Origin: Ceratopteris richardii
Lineage: Eukaryota > Streptophyta > Polypodiopsida > Polypodiales > Pteridaceae
DNA length: 64,000 bases
Reading direction: 5' to 3'
NCBI GenBank assembly: GCA_020310875.1
Contig: CM035417.1
Location: forward strand, 103,042,647 to 103,106,646
Part shown: positions 1-12,305 of the stretch, one piece after another
Layout: each line of letters starts with the position of its first letter
How positions within the stretch are numbered: the first letter of the stretch is position 1
Position numbers and translations under genes: made by a program
Notes under the pieces: model-generated
What the model was told of the DNA's origin: nothing
Seen by the model: only the letters and a program-made list of their open reading frames with translations
Databases searched by the model: none

Positions 1-1964
1 AGGGAGGGAAAGAGTCTGTCTAGTGGCAGATGGTTGTCCAAGGGCATGGAGGAAGGAAGGGTGACCTAGTTGGGGTTCAAAAATCTGAGTGACGGAGATG
101 GATGAGGGTGAAGGAAGGAAAGTGGAAACGGGGGTGTGTACAATGGTCTCACTATAGGAGGAGAATGGTTGTGTAGAAAGACACGTGGAGAGAGGCTCTG
201 AGGGTGGGATAGGAGATGATGGGGGGGATGGTGCATGCGTAATTTCCTCCGGTTCATCATTGGGCCTAGGGCTAATCATGTGAACATCTTCTGATGTGGA
301 CGTAGCTAACGCGGTAGATACTTCCATCTGAATCATCTTTCCTTGTCGAGGCCGTGTATCAATTCTTCTTTGATCATAAACAGGGTTCTCTCGATAGACC
401 AAGGTTCTCATTGCTTCACTGATGCCACAGGTGTCCGCCAAAAGATTTAGCGATTCTACAAAATGGGGGTCGATATGCTCTGACTGCAACATCTGGTTTA
501 CGAGGGCCCTATTTGCTTCTTCTGTCATCTTATGTCTTCTCTGTACCTGCTTGATTGTTTTGTACAGCCGTCTGAGTTGTGCTGTGTAGGCAGGGGCCTC
601 CTCTTCACTGTCTTGCGGGTCATTTCTGTGTGCGCCTTCCTGCACTTGTGTGTTTTGGTAATGCGGATGTTGTGCCACTCCTTCCCCCTGTACTCTGCTC
701 ATCTCGCCCCGTGGCTGTTCTCTTTGGGCAGATGTGTCCGGACCCACATTGTCAAGGGAATCTTCACTGTCGGATAGGGGGATCGTCTGCAGAAATCTTT
801 CAAAATCAAAGTTTGGGTCCTCTGTGAAGGTGGCCATCGCTGCAAATTCTGCATCGGTAGGTAGTGGAGGGCAGAAGGAGTGGGCTGTACCACCTCTCTT
901 GGTTGAGACTCTTGGAGGTGGATTGTGATAGGTGCCACCTGGGCTTCCTCCCTAGTGGAGACTTTGGCGGTGGCTTCTGGAGGGATCAGGACCTGTGAAA
1001 GGGATCCACGCATTCTTTTTGCAGGCTGACTCCCTGACTTCCGCCCTTTGAACAGCTCCAGGTGTGCATACTTTAGGGCTCGAGCAACTGGCACATCATA
1101 TGCCAGACATCTGTAGATGATCCTTGTCAGCGCACAACAACCATGTAAGGTGGGCTTCCTCGCCCCCCGCTTGCCAGCCTCATATACCTGATCTAAGATC
1201 CATACCGGCATCTTAATGGGCAAGCTTCCGGTCTCTGCTAAATACAACCCGTACCATATCTTCTTGTGAGGCTGAGTGAAACGGTCCTGAGCGGGAAATG
1301 CGAAGTGCTGGAGGCACATCCGCAGAGGTATGGCGATGTTGGGGGTGAGGGCGCACATTTCTTTGAGCTTCTTGACTCTATTGCTTTTCATTGATTCTGG
1401 TATCAAGGGGTCGCGATCTGAAGGCACATGAGTGCCATACATTTGAAGGGCTTCCCTGATTAACGTTACATTTAATTCAAACTTCCTCATCTCCTCCAGA
1501 TTGGATAAGGAGGGCACCCAGAATGTGCCTGAATGATCTTTATCCCCGGTAGGTTTCAACGTAGCAATCAAGTAGTAGCACCTGAGGAAGTCGGGTTTAG
1601 GTAGAGCTGCACTGAAGTAAGCTTGTAGTCCTGCCTTTTGCCAGATATCCTGAAGTGGAGCTGCATTCTGTAAGGTCTCAAATTCTCTTGAAAAGAATTG
1701 GAAGGTCCACCAAACCCCTCCACACTCCATCTTGGACTCCCAGATGTGATCTGCGTCTCCCAAATCCCCTGGCATTTCATTGAACCAATGGGAGTGCCCT
1801 TTTACTCTTTCGATTAGTCCACTGGGTGGATCTGGAATAGGAATCCTTCGCACATTCAAGAGTTCTTCAGGCCTAGCTGTTGGTAGAGCTTCCACTGGCA
1901 TGGCATCCCAATTGATAGGAGCACCAGATCCTGCCTGAGAGCTTGTGCCTGCCGCTGTTGCCAT
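1..1964 (-). pseudogene. extra 3' ORF of gypsy element 1, frameshifted and open at the window edge
   Basis: An ATG at 1964 opens a 421-codon frame closing at 699. The last part of that frame looks wrong: from about 850-920 leftward a different frame (codon starts at positions divisible by 3) is open without a stop to base 1. The product is therefore probably more than 630 residues, with one frameshift. It starts 306 bases after the pol stop, on the same strand. The first 320 residues are compact and tryptophan/aromatic rich; the second part is polar, with Pro/Ser-rich stretches near the left edge. Around residues 245-300 the pattern of a short aliphatic segment, a charged linker, then LxxxxxRCLAYDVP recalls the putative plant transposon protein domain in extra ORFs of Tat/Athila-type elements. 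That resemblance is by eye and weak. I see no transmembrane helix arguing for an envelope protein. Function unknown. Confidence 0.55.
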
Positions 1965-2270
1965 GAGAGTAGGTTGCTTATCTGCTGGAAGACGAAAGGC
2001 ACATTAGTGTTGCATAGGAAACAAGATGTAATGGTGTTCCCTTCACAATACTAACATGACAATCCCGGAGGTCAGTGGTTAGTGGTGAGGTGTTTATGAT
2101 ATGTGTGAGTGGTGATTAAAGGTCAGTGTCATCCTAGATGCATACTTTGGTTATGCAATGGGCTCGGAATGCTTCTGTGTTAGTGTGGACGGATTTACAG
2201 AATAGGGTCAGGGGGTTTAGTACACAGTTTAATTCTCCACACTCTGATAGAGGGGTCGTAGCTCTTAGAG
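1965..2270 (-). other. spacer between pol and the extra ORF
   Basis: About 300 bases with no convincing frame. It could hold a splice acceptor or internal promoter for the 3' ORF, as in other gypsy elements with extra ORFs, but no clear signal is visible. Confidence 0.4.
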
Positions 2271-5200
2271 CTAAGGACAGGTGAAGATTTCGGTATGAGA
2301 GTGTGATGTATTTGGGACCTTGTGGGTACCCATTTCCAGACATTCCGGGGGTTGATGGAAGTGGGGACATGGTGTAGGTATCTTGTCACTTTCTGAGTTG
2401 TTGGCCAAGAGTGCTTGTGAAAGCTGCTTCATCCTAGTGCCTGAAGGTGAAGTAATTTGGGCTTGTAAGCTAGCCTTGGGCACCCATATCTGTCTAGCAT
2501 TAGGGGTGGCCTTCATTGACCGCTTAGGAACCCAAATAGAAATGGTATGCCTAGGGGTTATCCTAGGGGGTTTCTTCACTTTGTTCCTTGATGGTGAGGC
2601 TCGTTTCTTGTCTCCTTGAGAATCTGCTATTGGAGCTGTGGGTTTTCCATCCCTGCGTATCCAGATCTGCTTCACACCACGAGATGCTCCATGTTGCACG
2701 GGTTGGCGCTCCTGCCTCTTGATCAGCGGCCTCCTTCGTGTAGAGTGATGTTCAGTCCGTTCGTTTAGAATCTTCTTTGGATCAGTTAGGAATTCCTTCT
2801 TGGCTCCTGAACCTCCAGTAAGATTGACATTCCTCTGCACCATAGAAGTTTGGACAAGTACATCATGGTTATCTTCGTGTGGATTCCTGGAGGGACCAGG
2901 AGTTGGTGCCTGTTCTATTGGTTTGAGTGCTTGATTTTCTAATTCAATCGTGAGACGACTTTGGCCTACCCAAGCCTGAAAAAGTCCACTTCTTAGGTTG
3001 AGGTTGACTGCGTGATCATAGATCCAGTCTTGGCCTAAGACAAGAGGTTCGGTCAGATCCTCGTCTTCACACACTAGCACTTTTGCTGGCATGAGGACCT
3101 CTTGTATGTAGAGGGGAAGATCCACCTCTCTCATACAAGGGGTTTCAACACCTCCTAATCCTATCAGATATGCTTCTAGGGGATTTACCTCCAATTGCAG
3201 CTGCTGGCAATAAGAGAGCCGAACTGCACTTGTGGCTGCTCCTGAATCAATTAAAGCCCTCACGCTTGTTGTGCTGTCTCTTTGTCCTATTTCTAAGGTC
3301 ACAAAAGGTCGTCGGTCCACCATCTTATGGGTATGTTCACCTGAAGCCTCACACATGGCCATGTGATAGCCTGGAGACTCTTGAGTGTCATTCATAGGCT
3401 GGTCCCTTCCTTGTCTCCTCAACTTCATTCGTCTGATACGCTCTAAGGCCTCTGCCTGTGCTTCTTCTCGAATTCGTTTTTCCTCCTCTTTACGTTGCTT
3501 AGCAGTATTGAGTCGACTTAGCATCTCCTCCGTGAGGGGTTCCTGATACAGCTTGACTCTGCATCCGCTAATATAGTTTGGGAGGACATCCCCCTCTAAA
3601 GTGGCTAGTTGTACTGCTCCACTCGTGGAGATCCTATTAATGATCATAGGTCCGTAGCCTCTCTTTTCTAGCTTTCTTGCGTGTTGTTTCAATGTGTAGA
3701 CTAACACTAGATCTCCTGCTTTCAAGCCCTTATCCTTCACATGGGCATCAAAGTATGCCTTTTGCCGTTTCTTTGCAGCATAGATGCCTGCTGCTGCTCG
3801 TAGCCTCGTCTCACCTAAACGCTCTAGATCAAAGATCCTAGAGGACAACTCGTGTCCATTCCACTCATGCTCTTGTGCTACTCTTAAAGCTGGAATTAGG
3901 AAATCTAAGGGTAGCACCGCATTTTGTCCGAAGACCATCTGAAATGGGGTGGCATTGAGTACCGTTTTGTAAGCAACTCGGTATGCCCAAACAGCATGAT
4001 GAAGTTGTTTGTCCCAATCAGAGCGTTTATTATTTACAAGTTTCGTCAATACATTACACATGATCTTATTCGTGCTCTCGGCTTGTTCGTTAGCTTGTGG
4101 GTGATAGGGTGCAGATTTCTTATGTATCACCATGAATTCTTGAAGGAGATTTTCAATGACCTCATTCAAGAAGTGCGTCCCTCTATCACTAACCAACTCT
4201 ATTGGTAACCCATATCTAGTGAACACATTTTCGAATAAGAACTTAGCCGTCGTTTGAGCATCATTCTTTGTCGTGGCTTTTACTTCCACCCACTTTGTAA
4301 GGTAATCTGTGGCTACAATAATGTATTCTGCATGGGAGTTCCTAGCTGGGGGGTTGATGGGACCTACAAAGTCTATACCCCACTTTGAAAATGCACGTCC
4401 TCCCATCATTGGCCTTAAGGGCATTTCATCTTTTCTTATCGGATATTGGGCACGTTGGCATGTGTCGCAACTCTTCACATAAGTATGTGCATCCATATGA
4501 AGAGTGGGCCACCAAAGTCCGGAGAATAGAATGGTCTTAATTACTCTGTCTGGCCCAAAGTGTCCACCTGCAGTACCGCTGTGTGCCGTTTCTAAGACTT
4601 TCAAGTAGTCTGATTCATGAACGCACAGTCTTAGGTAACCATCCTTGCCTCTTCGATATAGGTTGTCTCCTACTAAGGCATAGTCTTGAGCCTCTTGCTC
4701 CATGCTCCGTTTTCTGGCAAGACTAGCCTGATTGGGCAATGTTCTCGATCTCATGAACTCAACCAATGGAGCACTCCAATCAGGGATTAATGACACATGA
4801 TAAAGAGTGGCATGCTCCACTGGGGTTCTTTTCTGGCACACTGGACAATTGTGGATCCACTCTTGTATTTCTTTGTCCATGCTAGGCCAATACACCCCTA
4901 AACGTTTTAAATTCTGCAATGTTCGTTGTTTAGGGTAGTGATTTCCTAGCAGTCCCTCATGGGCTTGTTGCAACCAACTAGCATGTTCATCATCCTCGAC
5001 ACAACAAGCTAATACGCCCTCGGTATCTTGCTTGTACATACTTCCGGCTAATATTTGATACTTTAACGATTTTACAATTTCCTTTTTGCTTGTTTTAACA
5101 TTTTTATTTGCAGGCCCGAAGGTTAGGACTGGTACCAACTTGTTTGCCCATTTAGGAACAACTTCTAAATTGAACAGATAAGCATCGGGCAATTCATCAG

Positions 5201-6110
5201 ACACTCCTTGCGGTGGCTCTTCTGAAGTGATGCGAGAAAGATGGTCTGCCCTAAGATGGGTTCTACCTTTCCTGACAACAACTTCAAAGTCGTATTCCAT
5301 TAGTAAGAGGAACCATCTTACTAAGCGACCTGTATTGCAAGGTTTATTGACCAAATATAGTAAAGCTTGATGATCAGTGAAAAACTTGAACTTATTGGCC
5401 AATAGATAGTGTCTAAACTTCTTCACAGCATACACCATGCCTAAGCCTTCTCTCTCCGTTGTGGTGTAATTTCGTTCAGCTGCATTTAATTGCCTACTAG
5501 CATATGCTATCGGCAAATCTAGGTTTCCTTCACCTGTGGGTTGTGCTAGCACACATCCTATTGCATGATTGGAGGCATCTACATGGACGTGAAAGGGTTT
5601 GCTCCAATCCGGAGTAGTCAATATTGGTGCTGTGCACAAACATCTTTTCAGCTCGTTGAAAGAATTCTCGCATTCCTCGTTCCACTCAAAGTTTGTTAAC
5701 AACCCATAAAGAGGTTTAGCTATGATGGCATACATGTGGATAAACCTACGGTAATATCCGCAATGGCCCATAAAGGCTTGTACCTCTTTAACATTCCTTG
5801 GTCTGGGCAACTCTGCTATTGCTCTTACTTTGTCTTCATCTGTTGAAATTCCATTCTTAGAAACGATGTGACCTAAGATCTTACCTTGTCGTACCATAAA
5901 CACACACTTCTCTGGATTCAGACACACTCGATAATCTCTACACTTGTTGAAGATTTGCCTGAGCTCAGGGATGTGGTAACTTCTTTCTTGGGAATGAGCG
6001 CATAAATCATCCACATATACTTCTAAGCTCTTTCGCAAGAACTCCTTGAAGACATGACACATGAGTCTTTGGAATGTTGCAGGTGCATTGGTGAGCCCAA
6101 ATGGCATCAC
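2271..6110 (-). pseudogene. gypsy element 1 pol, 3' part: RT C-half, RNase H, two HHCC domains, integrase, second protease
   Basis: 1279 codons without a stop. RT palm: MPFGLTNAPATFQ at residues 2-14 and YVDD at 32-35. RNase H: FHVHVDAS near 173-180, TDHQAL near 245-250. Two HHCC integrase zinc domains in tandem: H384/H391/C422/C425 and H510/H517/C548/C551, each preceded by a similar linker. Integrase core: D580 (WGIDFVGP), D642 (VSDRGTHF) and E678, 35 residues between the last two as the family requires. A charged tail (residues 860-900) is followed by a second retropepsin-like domain with ALIDSGAAT (D955) and VLGQDWI (1024-1030). The tail to 1279 is basic. The N-terminus is not a real start: the RT is continuous with the frame upstream but is broken by a deletion near 6225. 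Every catalytic residue checked in this part is present. Confidence 0.9.
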
Positions 6111-6175
6111 ACGAAATGCAAAGATTCCCCATTCTGTGGCAAAGGCCGTTTTGTGTTGATCTTCGGGGGCAATGG

Positions 6176-9100
6176 CTACTTGGTTGTAACCTGAAAATCC
6201 ATCAAGGAAGCTGTAAACTTCCTTGGATAACTATCTCTGATCGTAGCGGCATTAACTTTTTTAAGGTTAATGCACACTCGCAATTTCCCATTCTTCTTGG
6301 GCACCACTACAATAGGGGACACCCATTCAGTGTGCTCAATCTCATAGATGAATCTAGCTTCAATCAGCCTGTCAATTTCCTCCTTTATTTTGGCTGCATA
6401 ATTATCATTATATGTGTAGGGCTTTTGTTTGGTTGGTTTGGCATCAGCGGTCATCGGAATCGTATGAGAGCAAATCTCTGGATCTACTCCTTTCAAGTCT
6501 CTATAGTGCCATGCGAACACATCCCTATATTCCCTTAATAGTGCTACAAGCTCTGCTTCTTCTTCTGTACTTAGGTCGTCTCCTATGTACGTACATCGCT
6601 CTTCGTTCCCTTCAATGGTCACTACAATTTTTTTGGTCTTTTCTTTATTGTCATATGCTTCTCCTATAATGGCCTCTCTCTTAGGCATTCGTACCAAAAT
6701 TTTCCGGTCTTCCACTTCATATTTCTTGAAATTTTCTGGTACTTCAAACAATGATTCTTCTTCTTCTTGTCTTACTGCTTTTCTTTTCTTTTTCTTTTGA
6801 CCTCCTTCACTTCCTTTCTTTGAACTTATCGTTTTGATACTTGCAAGAGGTTCTTCTTCTTTTTGGGTTAACACTCCTATGTCTTCTAAGTAGTGTTCCT
6901 CGGAGTCAAAGTAAGTATCCATCACAATGGATTCTAGATCATCGTCACTCTCTTCTTCTTCTATGAACTCACTAGGATCACACTCTTCCAACAAGGGCTG
7001 ACACATGAACACCGAAATATCATAACCCTCCTCATCACAATGGGGTGTCCATTGTTCTTCATTGACTGCAATGTCCATGGTAGCCAAGATTTCTGCCCAA
7101 CCATGAGGCTCAAATTCCTCATCTGGAAATATCATTGGTGTATAGGCTGGGTCTTTTATTGGTCTATCTCCTGGGGAAGTTCCTTCTTCTCTCGCTTTTA
7201 GGCGCTTTTCCTCTTCCTCTGCGACCTTGCACATCCACAAGTGAGTATCTTCATGCAACCAGGATGGTTCAGGTGAACTTCCAGAATGCACGGAGATAGA
7301 GTCCTCTTTCACTTTGTGGATAGGATTCCACTGTAGGGGTGGTACATCTCTGAAGGTGTGATCCTTCAGATTGACCTTGGTGGTGACCCCTAAGTGTTGT
7401 AAGTACAAGGAATTGGTTCCCCAATCTTGTACTATTTGCAATTGTCGTAGGAAAGGTCTTCCTAGGATCATCTCGTAAACATTATTCTTCTCAAAGTCAC
7501 ATATAGCAAACGTATGTTCAAACTCTACACCACAAGTGGTTAGAGTTATCCCTTCAAGCAATCTGAGAGGTCTTTCAAAATGCCCATCTACCATTTGAAG
7601 TTTCATTCTCGTTGGTCTTAAGGTGGGTTTGCCCCATCGCTTCCACAGGGAGGTGGTCGCGATAGCAACACCGGCACCCGAATCCACAATTGCTTTGGTT
7701 GTGTAACCTTGATAGGTGATCGGAAGATAGGTGTTACCTTCTTCACCTTCGCTCATGTCTCCTATCTTGTCGAGAGGTATCTCGGGAACTTTCTGCTTAG
7801 AGCCTACTTTTGGTATATTGGATTCAAGTTCTGGAACCTGATCTTTCACATGATTCCAGAGCTCCGGTTTTGCCTTGAGGAGTTCCTCTACAGTGAGATG
7901 ACATTGAACCTTAGTGTTCTTCACAACATCAGTGTTTCTTGGAATCACTGAGTCTTCATTTCTTACCAATATTGTGGGGGCTCTGATCTGGAGAGATTCA
8001 GATTCCCATGGGCCTGTGAAATGAGGCAACTCTTGTAAAGAATTAGATTCAAAATCTAATCTCTCATCCTCTTGTTGCTCTGTTTGATCTCCATAGATAG
8101 ACGGAATGTCTTGGGGAAATTGATCACGAAGATCATCAATCTCAAGAATAGGAGGGGAATCACCCTTCTCCTTGGCCCATTTCTCTTCTTGTATTTCCCG
8201 CAAGAACTCTTGAGAGTACTGTTGAATTGAAGGAGGTATTCCAACATCCGTGGAATTAGGAACATAAGCTCCCTTTGGTGGTGAGCTTCCTCTTTCAACA
8301 GCTGGTTGAGCCTGTGGAGGTAAAGAAACTTGTGATTTGTTTACCAACTGCTCTAATCTTTCTAGTAAGCCTTGGAAATGCAAATCCGGCTTGACAGAGT
8401 TTGTCTGATTGAACTTTTGACTAGTCTCAAGTATAGCTTGAGCTTGTTCTACCATTTTCATGCACATTTTCATCCGTTCAATCTCTAAATCTGCTCTAGG
8501 GTAACTCTTGTCTAGGTTTGCAGCTGTTGGCCCTTCTTGAAGTCGAGCCTGGTAGGCCTTGAACATCATGTCCAAGCCTTCAGGAGTGGGTTCAGCTAAT
8601 ACTGATCCTACTCGGGGTGGTGGGTGGGTTACGAGGGGTGTATTAGAGGGTGGAGAAATGGAGGGTGATGGGGATGGTAGTGGTGGAAGTGTGTGGGAGT
8701 GCGGTTGAGATGTGATCTCTGTGATTTTTGCCTTGGTTTCTCTCACGCTTTCTTCAAGTTCGTTTATCTTTTTTTCCCATTGCCTCTTCATTCTTTCACG
8801 ACTATCCTTCCAGGCGCTAGTTCTCTTTTTGGGTATGCTCTCTGTTTCACTCACCTCGGGGCTCTTTTCGGGACCAACACCTTGGTGTTGTTGAAGTGCC
8901 TGGGCTCTTGTGATCACCTGCACAGGTGCAGTGGAAGCCACACTCCCTGTGGAGTCTACAACTAACCCAACAACATTGATAGGAGTGATTTTAGGCATGT
9001 TATTAGGGTTCTTCGAGCAATCTCGTAGGAGATGCTCTTTCCCGCAATCTTGACAGAAGCCCTGAATGGTTACTGGTTGAGGTTGTGTAGGGACAGGTAG

Positions 9101-9208
9101 TGGACAATCACGTACAAGGTGATCTCCCTGACATCTGAAACATGGCCCTCTAGGAAATGGGGGTCGTACCTGCCTAGGTTGAGGTCTAGAGTTGGGGTTT
9201 GTGTACAT
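6176..9208 (-). pseudogene. gypsy element 1 pol, 5' part: zinc knuckles, protease, RT N-half
   Basis: Residues 23-35 and 52-64 are knuckles of form C-x2-C-x3-H-x4-C. Residues 135-165 are charged and helical. A long acidic, low-complexity linker follows. The retropepsin has KAIVDSGAGVAIAT with D509 and ILGRPFLRQL at 581-590. RT begins near residue 890 with IPMTADAKP, then EWVSPIVVVPKKNGKLRVCIN at 961-981. Just after RDSYP (991-995) the frame changes: the expected SFLDGFSGYN motif is in another frame at about 6180-6225, and the 15-20 residues normally between are missing, so a deletion of several dozen bases destroyed the RT. The frame upstream continues into gag through one TAG at 9284-9286; the first ATG at 9208 is just the first internal Met. 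Confidence 0.88.
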
Positions 9209-9283
9209 GACATTAGAATACTCAGGTTCCCCACTATTTTCACTTGGGTCCTCACAATAGTATGACTCGTCATGCTCGGGTGA

Positions 9284-11404
9284 CTACATGTAGTAAGCCT
9301 GTGGGCTATCAATATGTGCGGAGTCAAAACTATGGTCACTTGGATCACTGTCTGATAGCAATGGGGTGACTGGGACTATGGCTCTATTCGGATTTTCTTC
9401 AGTAGATGCATATTTCACTGGGATCACATTGGTTGGAGCAGGGGGTTGCTGCACTAGGACTGGTTGAGGCCTCTGCTGCCCTTGATAAGATGGCCGATAA
9501 GTTTGCTGTGGTCTGTTGTATTGTGGTGATGGGTACTGATTCTGGTATCTACCATGTTGTGGATATGGCTGAGGATAATTTTGCCTAACAGTTTGCTTGT
9601 TATATGGGCAGTCTTGTGCAGTGTGGTTGGTGTATCTGCGCTCTATGGTGCAGTACTGGCTACTAGGATTCGCCTGTGGTTGGGCCATAATGGGGCATAC
9701 ACTTGCCATATGTTCACCGCCACAATTGTAACACCGCTTAACTGGGGCAAATCTCGGAATTTGCTTGCTAGAGACACCTAGTTTTTGGGCTACCTTCTCT
9801 GCAAGTTCCTCGATGGATGTGGATTGACCAGATGTCAAGTCACTAGAGCTATCAGAATTCTTATAGATTTTTGATAGTTCTAATTCCTCACCTAGATTGT
9901 CCTCAATGTCTATGCACATGCGCACGCACTCCTCTATCGTTCTAGGGTCCTTCAGGTACACATATGACCTGAGCTTAGTGCTCAACAATCCGTCTAGGAA
10001 CAAGGCCACTTGTTTGGCTGGTGTGGGTAACTCCGGCATAGGGCATCTCTCCAGGTACTGTCTAAATCTTCTTCCAGCTAGTCTGACCGTCTCTTGAGGT
10101 GTTTGTTTGAAGCTATGAATTAGTGAGGAGGTGTTATGCCTGATTCCACTCTTAGAAAACTCAACAATAAATGCCTCTAAGAGTTGGTCTATGTTTCTGA
10201 AATGCCTCTCATTCAGTGGTTGGAACCACGTAAGGGCAGTGTTCCTAAGGGTTAGACCGAAAGCATTATATTGTGTGAATAGGTCCTCCACCTGTTCAGC
10301 TTTCAACACTTGTCGAAATTCTGCCACATGGTCATAAGGGTCTCCCGTACCATCGAAATAATTCTTCATGGACTTCACCAGTTGAGTTGGTCGCAGGGTC
10401 CTAGTGTGTTCTCTCGGCCTTGGCAAAGAAAAATCATCAATGTCCCTGTGATTCCATGGGGTTCTATGTCTCTCAGGTTCCACTCTATTCCTCTCTGTTC
10501 CCGTTCTTTCTCTTCCCAGGGAGTTGGCAAAACTTACCTCAGGTTTGTCTCTGCTCCTATCTCTCTGAGCCCCATGAGCTTGGGAGGTCCCAGCTCCTTG
10601 GTGACCAAAGGACACAGTAGACCTTGGTTGGGGAAAAAAAAATTCTCCCTTCCATGTGTAGGCATGTCTGCCAAGCTCAGTGACCACGAAGATTCTCTCT
10701 GATGCATTGTCTAGGTAGGTTACTTGACCTGGGCTATCAGGGTCTTTAAACTCATAGATTGTGAGGGCACTCACTTCCTGAGATTGAGGAGATTTATATC
10801 TCCAAAAAACCTCATCGGTTTCTCGGTTTAACAGCAGATCTATGCTTTTATTATCCTGTGGAATCCATTCTGGAGTCATGATTCTGGTCAAGACAGATTT
10901 ACCACGGGGAGTTCTTGGCTCTCTCTCTAAGTTTCCTTGCTCTATGTCACCCATGTCGGTCTCCGCAATCACATTTCCAAACTCATCAGTTCTATCAGGG
11001 AGAGTGGTGACTACATATATAGTCCCCTCTTTATCTAGGTATGCTCCATTCTCAAACTTGACTACCGGGTGGGCTAATCCGTGGGGTTGATCGGGGTTCT
11101 TAATCTGGACCACTGATCTTCTCAGTCCGTCTTCGTAGATGCGAGCACCTAGACGATTCGTCTTGATGTATTCCAGCTGAGTCTTGTAAGGTCCCTCTGG
11201 CTTTTCTAGATAAGCCAACCCTGAACTACCTACTGGTCTCTCCATGTGATAGGACATCTCAGAATCACTTGTTTCTGATCTGGGAATGTATGGATAATCA
11301 CTCAACTGCTGGGCCCAAGACCTGGCAGTGTGATTGACACTAGCTTCAGAAGATCTGAGGCTCTGTCTGTCTCGGCCTAAGTGTCTGCCTGATCTAAGGT
11401 TCAT
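9284..11404 (-). CDS. gag: gypsy element 1 Gag polyprotein region
   Basis: 706 codons. The N-terminal 290 residues are polar and specific to this lineage. The capsid-like retrotransposon Gag domain spans about residues 325-520, with MKNYFDGTGDPYDHVAEF, TALTWFQPL and VRLAGRRFRQYLERCP as landmarks. A knuckle CYNCGGEHMASVC and a degenerate one (C-x10-H-x4-C) follow, then a Gln/Pro/Tyr-rich tail. It would form the particle that packages element RNA. The ATG at 11404 is the first in frame and is followed by NLRSGR. The TAG at 9284 is in the same frame as pol; at this site element 2 has a Glu codon, so I take the stop as a mutation, not a recoding site. The same domain order occurs in element 2. 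Confidence 0.85.
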   Translation of the reverse strand: MNLRSGRHLGRDRQSLRSSEASVNHTARSWAQQLSDYPYIPRSETSDSEMSYHMERPVGSSGLAYLEKPEGPYKTQLEYIKTNRLGARIYEDGLRRSVVQIKNPDQPHGLAHPVVKFENGAYLDKEGTIYVVTTLPDRTDEFGNVIAETDMGDIEQGNLEREPRTPRGKSVLTRIMTPEWIPQDNKSIDLLLNRETDEVFWRYKSPQSQEVSALTIYEFKDPDSPGQVTYLDNASERIFVVTELGRHAYTWKGEFFFPQPRSTVSFGHQGAGTSQAHGAQRDRSRDKPEVSFANSLGRERTGTERNRVEPERHRTPWNHRDIDDFSLPRPREHTRTLRPTQLVKSMKNYFDGTGDPYDHVAEFRQVLKAEQVEDLFTQYNAFGLTLRNTALTWFQPLNERHFRNIDQLLEAFIVEFSKSGIRHNTSSLIHSFKQTPQETVRLAGRRFRQYLERCPMPELPTPAKQVALFLDGLLSTKLRSYVYLKDPRTIEECVRMCIDIEDNLGEELELSKIYKNSDSSSDLTSGQSTSIEELAEKVAQKLGVSSKQIPRFAPVKRCYNCGGEHMASVCPIMAQPQANPSSQYCTIERRYTNHTAQDCPYNKQTVRQNYPQPYPQHGRYQNQYPSPQYNRPQQTYRPSYQGQQRPQPVLVQQPPAPTNVIPVKYASTEENPNRAIVPVTPLLSDSDPSDHSFDSAHIDSPQAYYM

Positions 11405-12305
11405 AAGCCTGATTTATTTATCCCCTAGAACCCAAGCACACTCTCGTTGCAGGTTGATTTTGCACCAATCACTTTGTTCTTTTTAGTTGAATATTATGTT
11501 TATGGTCTGGTCTGAAATCGCGTCGTCAGGAGTATTTAAGTGAATTTCCGCACTTGATAAGTGATCGACTCCAGTTTACCTTTTGTCCTTTAGGGTTTTC
11601 GCACTTAAGACCTATTTACTTCTTGCACTTTGTTGATTAATATTCTTGGACTTGATTCGTGCCTAACGTTGCCCTAATTAATTACCACACCTAAGTCGTA
11701 CTTAGCTTAGGCTAGGAATTGACAAAGGAGGGGTGAGAGATCTTCCAACCTCAATTAGCTGGTTGACCAGACTGCTACACAAGCCCAGGAAGCCTTCTCC
11801 CAAGCTTGGTACTCACCCTTGCTAGCTTGCTTTGGATTGCCTTGAGCGCGCACAAAGTTCATGCAAAAGCACACCTGTTAGTATAGCTCTATTGCCACAA
11901 GTAATTGAAAGACACACTTCAATAATTTCAGCCCCCTTGGAGTAGTTTACTGTACCCCCTGAATCTGAGAACCACTTAGTTCCACCTAAAGGTCAACTTA
12001 AAAATGCATGTTCTAAAACTCCGCGTATGATTCTTACAAAAACCAGTCGAGGTCCACGTGGGATTCTCAACGAGCTTTCCAACGAGACCAAAATCTCATC
12101 AATCGGAGTTCGTATGGTCAAGTTATGACCATTCAGGCACTAAAGGGTCAAAACAGGCACTCAGGGTTCAGGAGATCCCTCTTTGGTTTCTAGGCCTTTT
12201 GCCCACTTCCAAGGTTCTAAAGTTATACCAAGGTGCCTAAAATTAAGCTCAACTACCCTTCCAATCACTAAAAAACTTAACCCTCAATTTTTATGCGTTA
12301 AAGGC
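11405..12305 (-). other. leader of gypsy element 1, gag-proximal part
   Basis: About 900 bases between the tandem array and the gag start, without an ORF of note. It belongs to the element's 5' untranslated leader, where packaging signals would lie. Confidence 0.55.

Noticed and set aside
699..1964. Retroviral-type envelope protein in gypsy element 1
   Set aside because: No signal peptide, transmembrane helix or fusion-like segment seen in the visible part.
3170..4208. Plus-strand frames inside gypsy pol and gag
   Set aside because: Shadows of the minus-strand coding sequence; no independent protein features.
9284..9286. TAG between gag and pol of gypsy element 1 as a programmed read-through site
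   Set aside because: Element 2 has an in-frame Glu codon at this place and reads through without a stop, so a mutation is the simpler reading.
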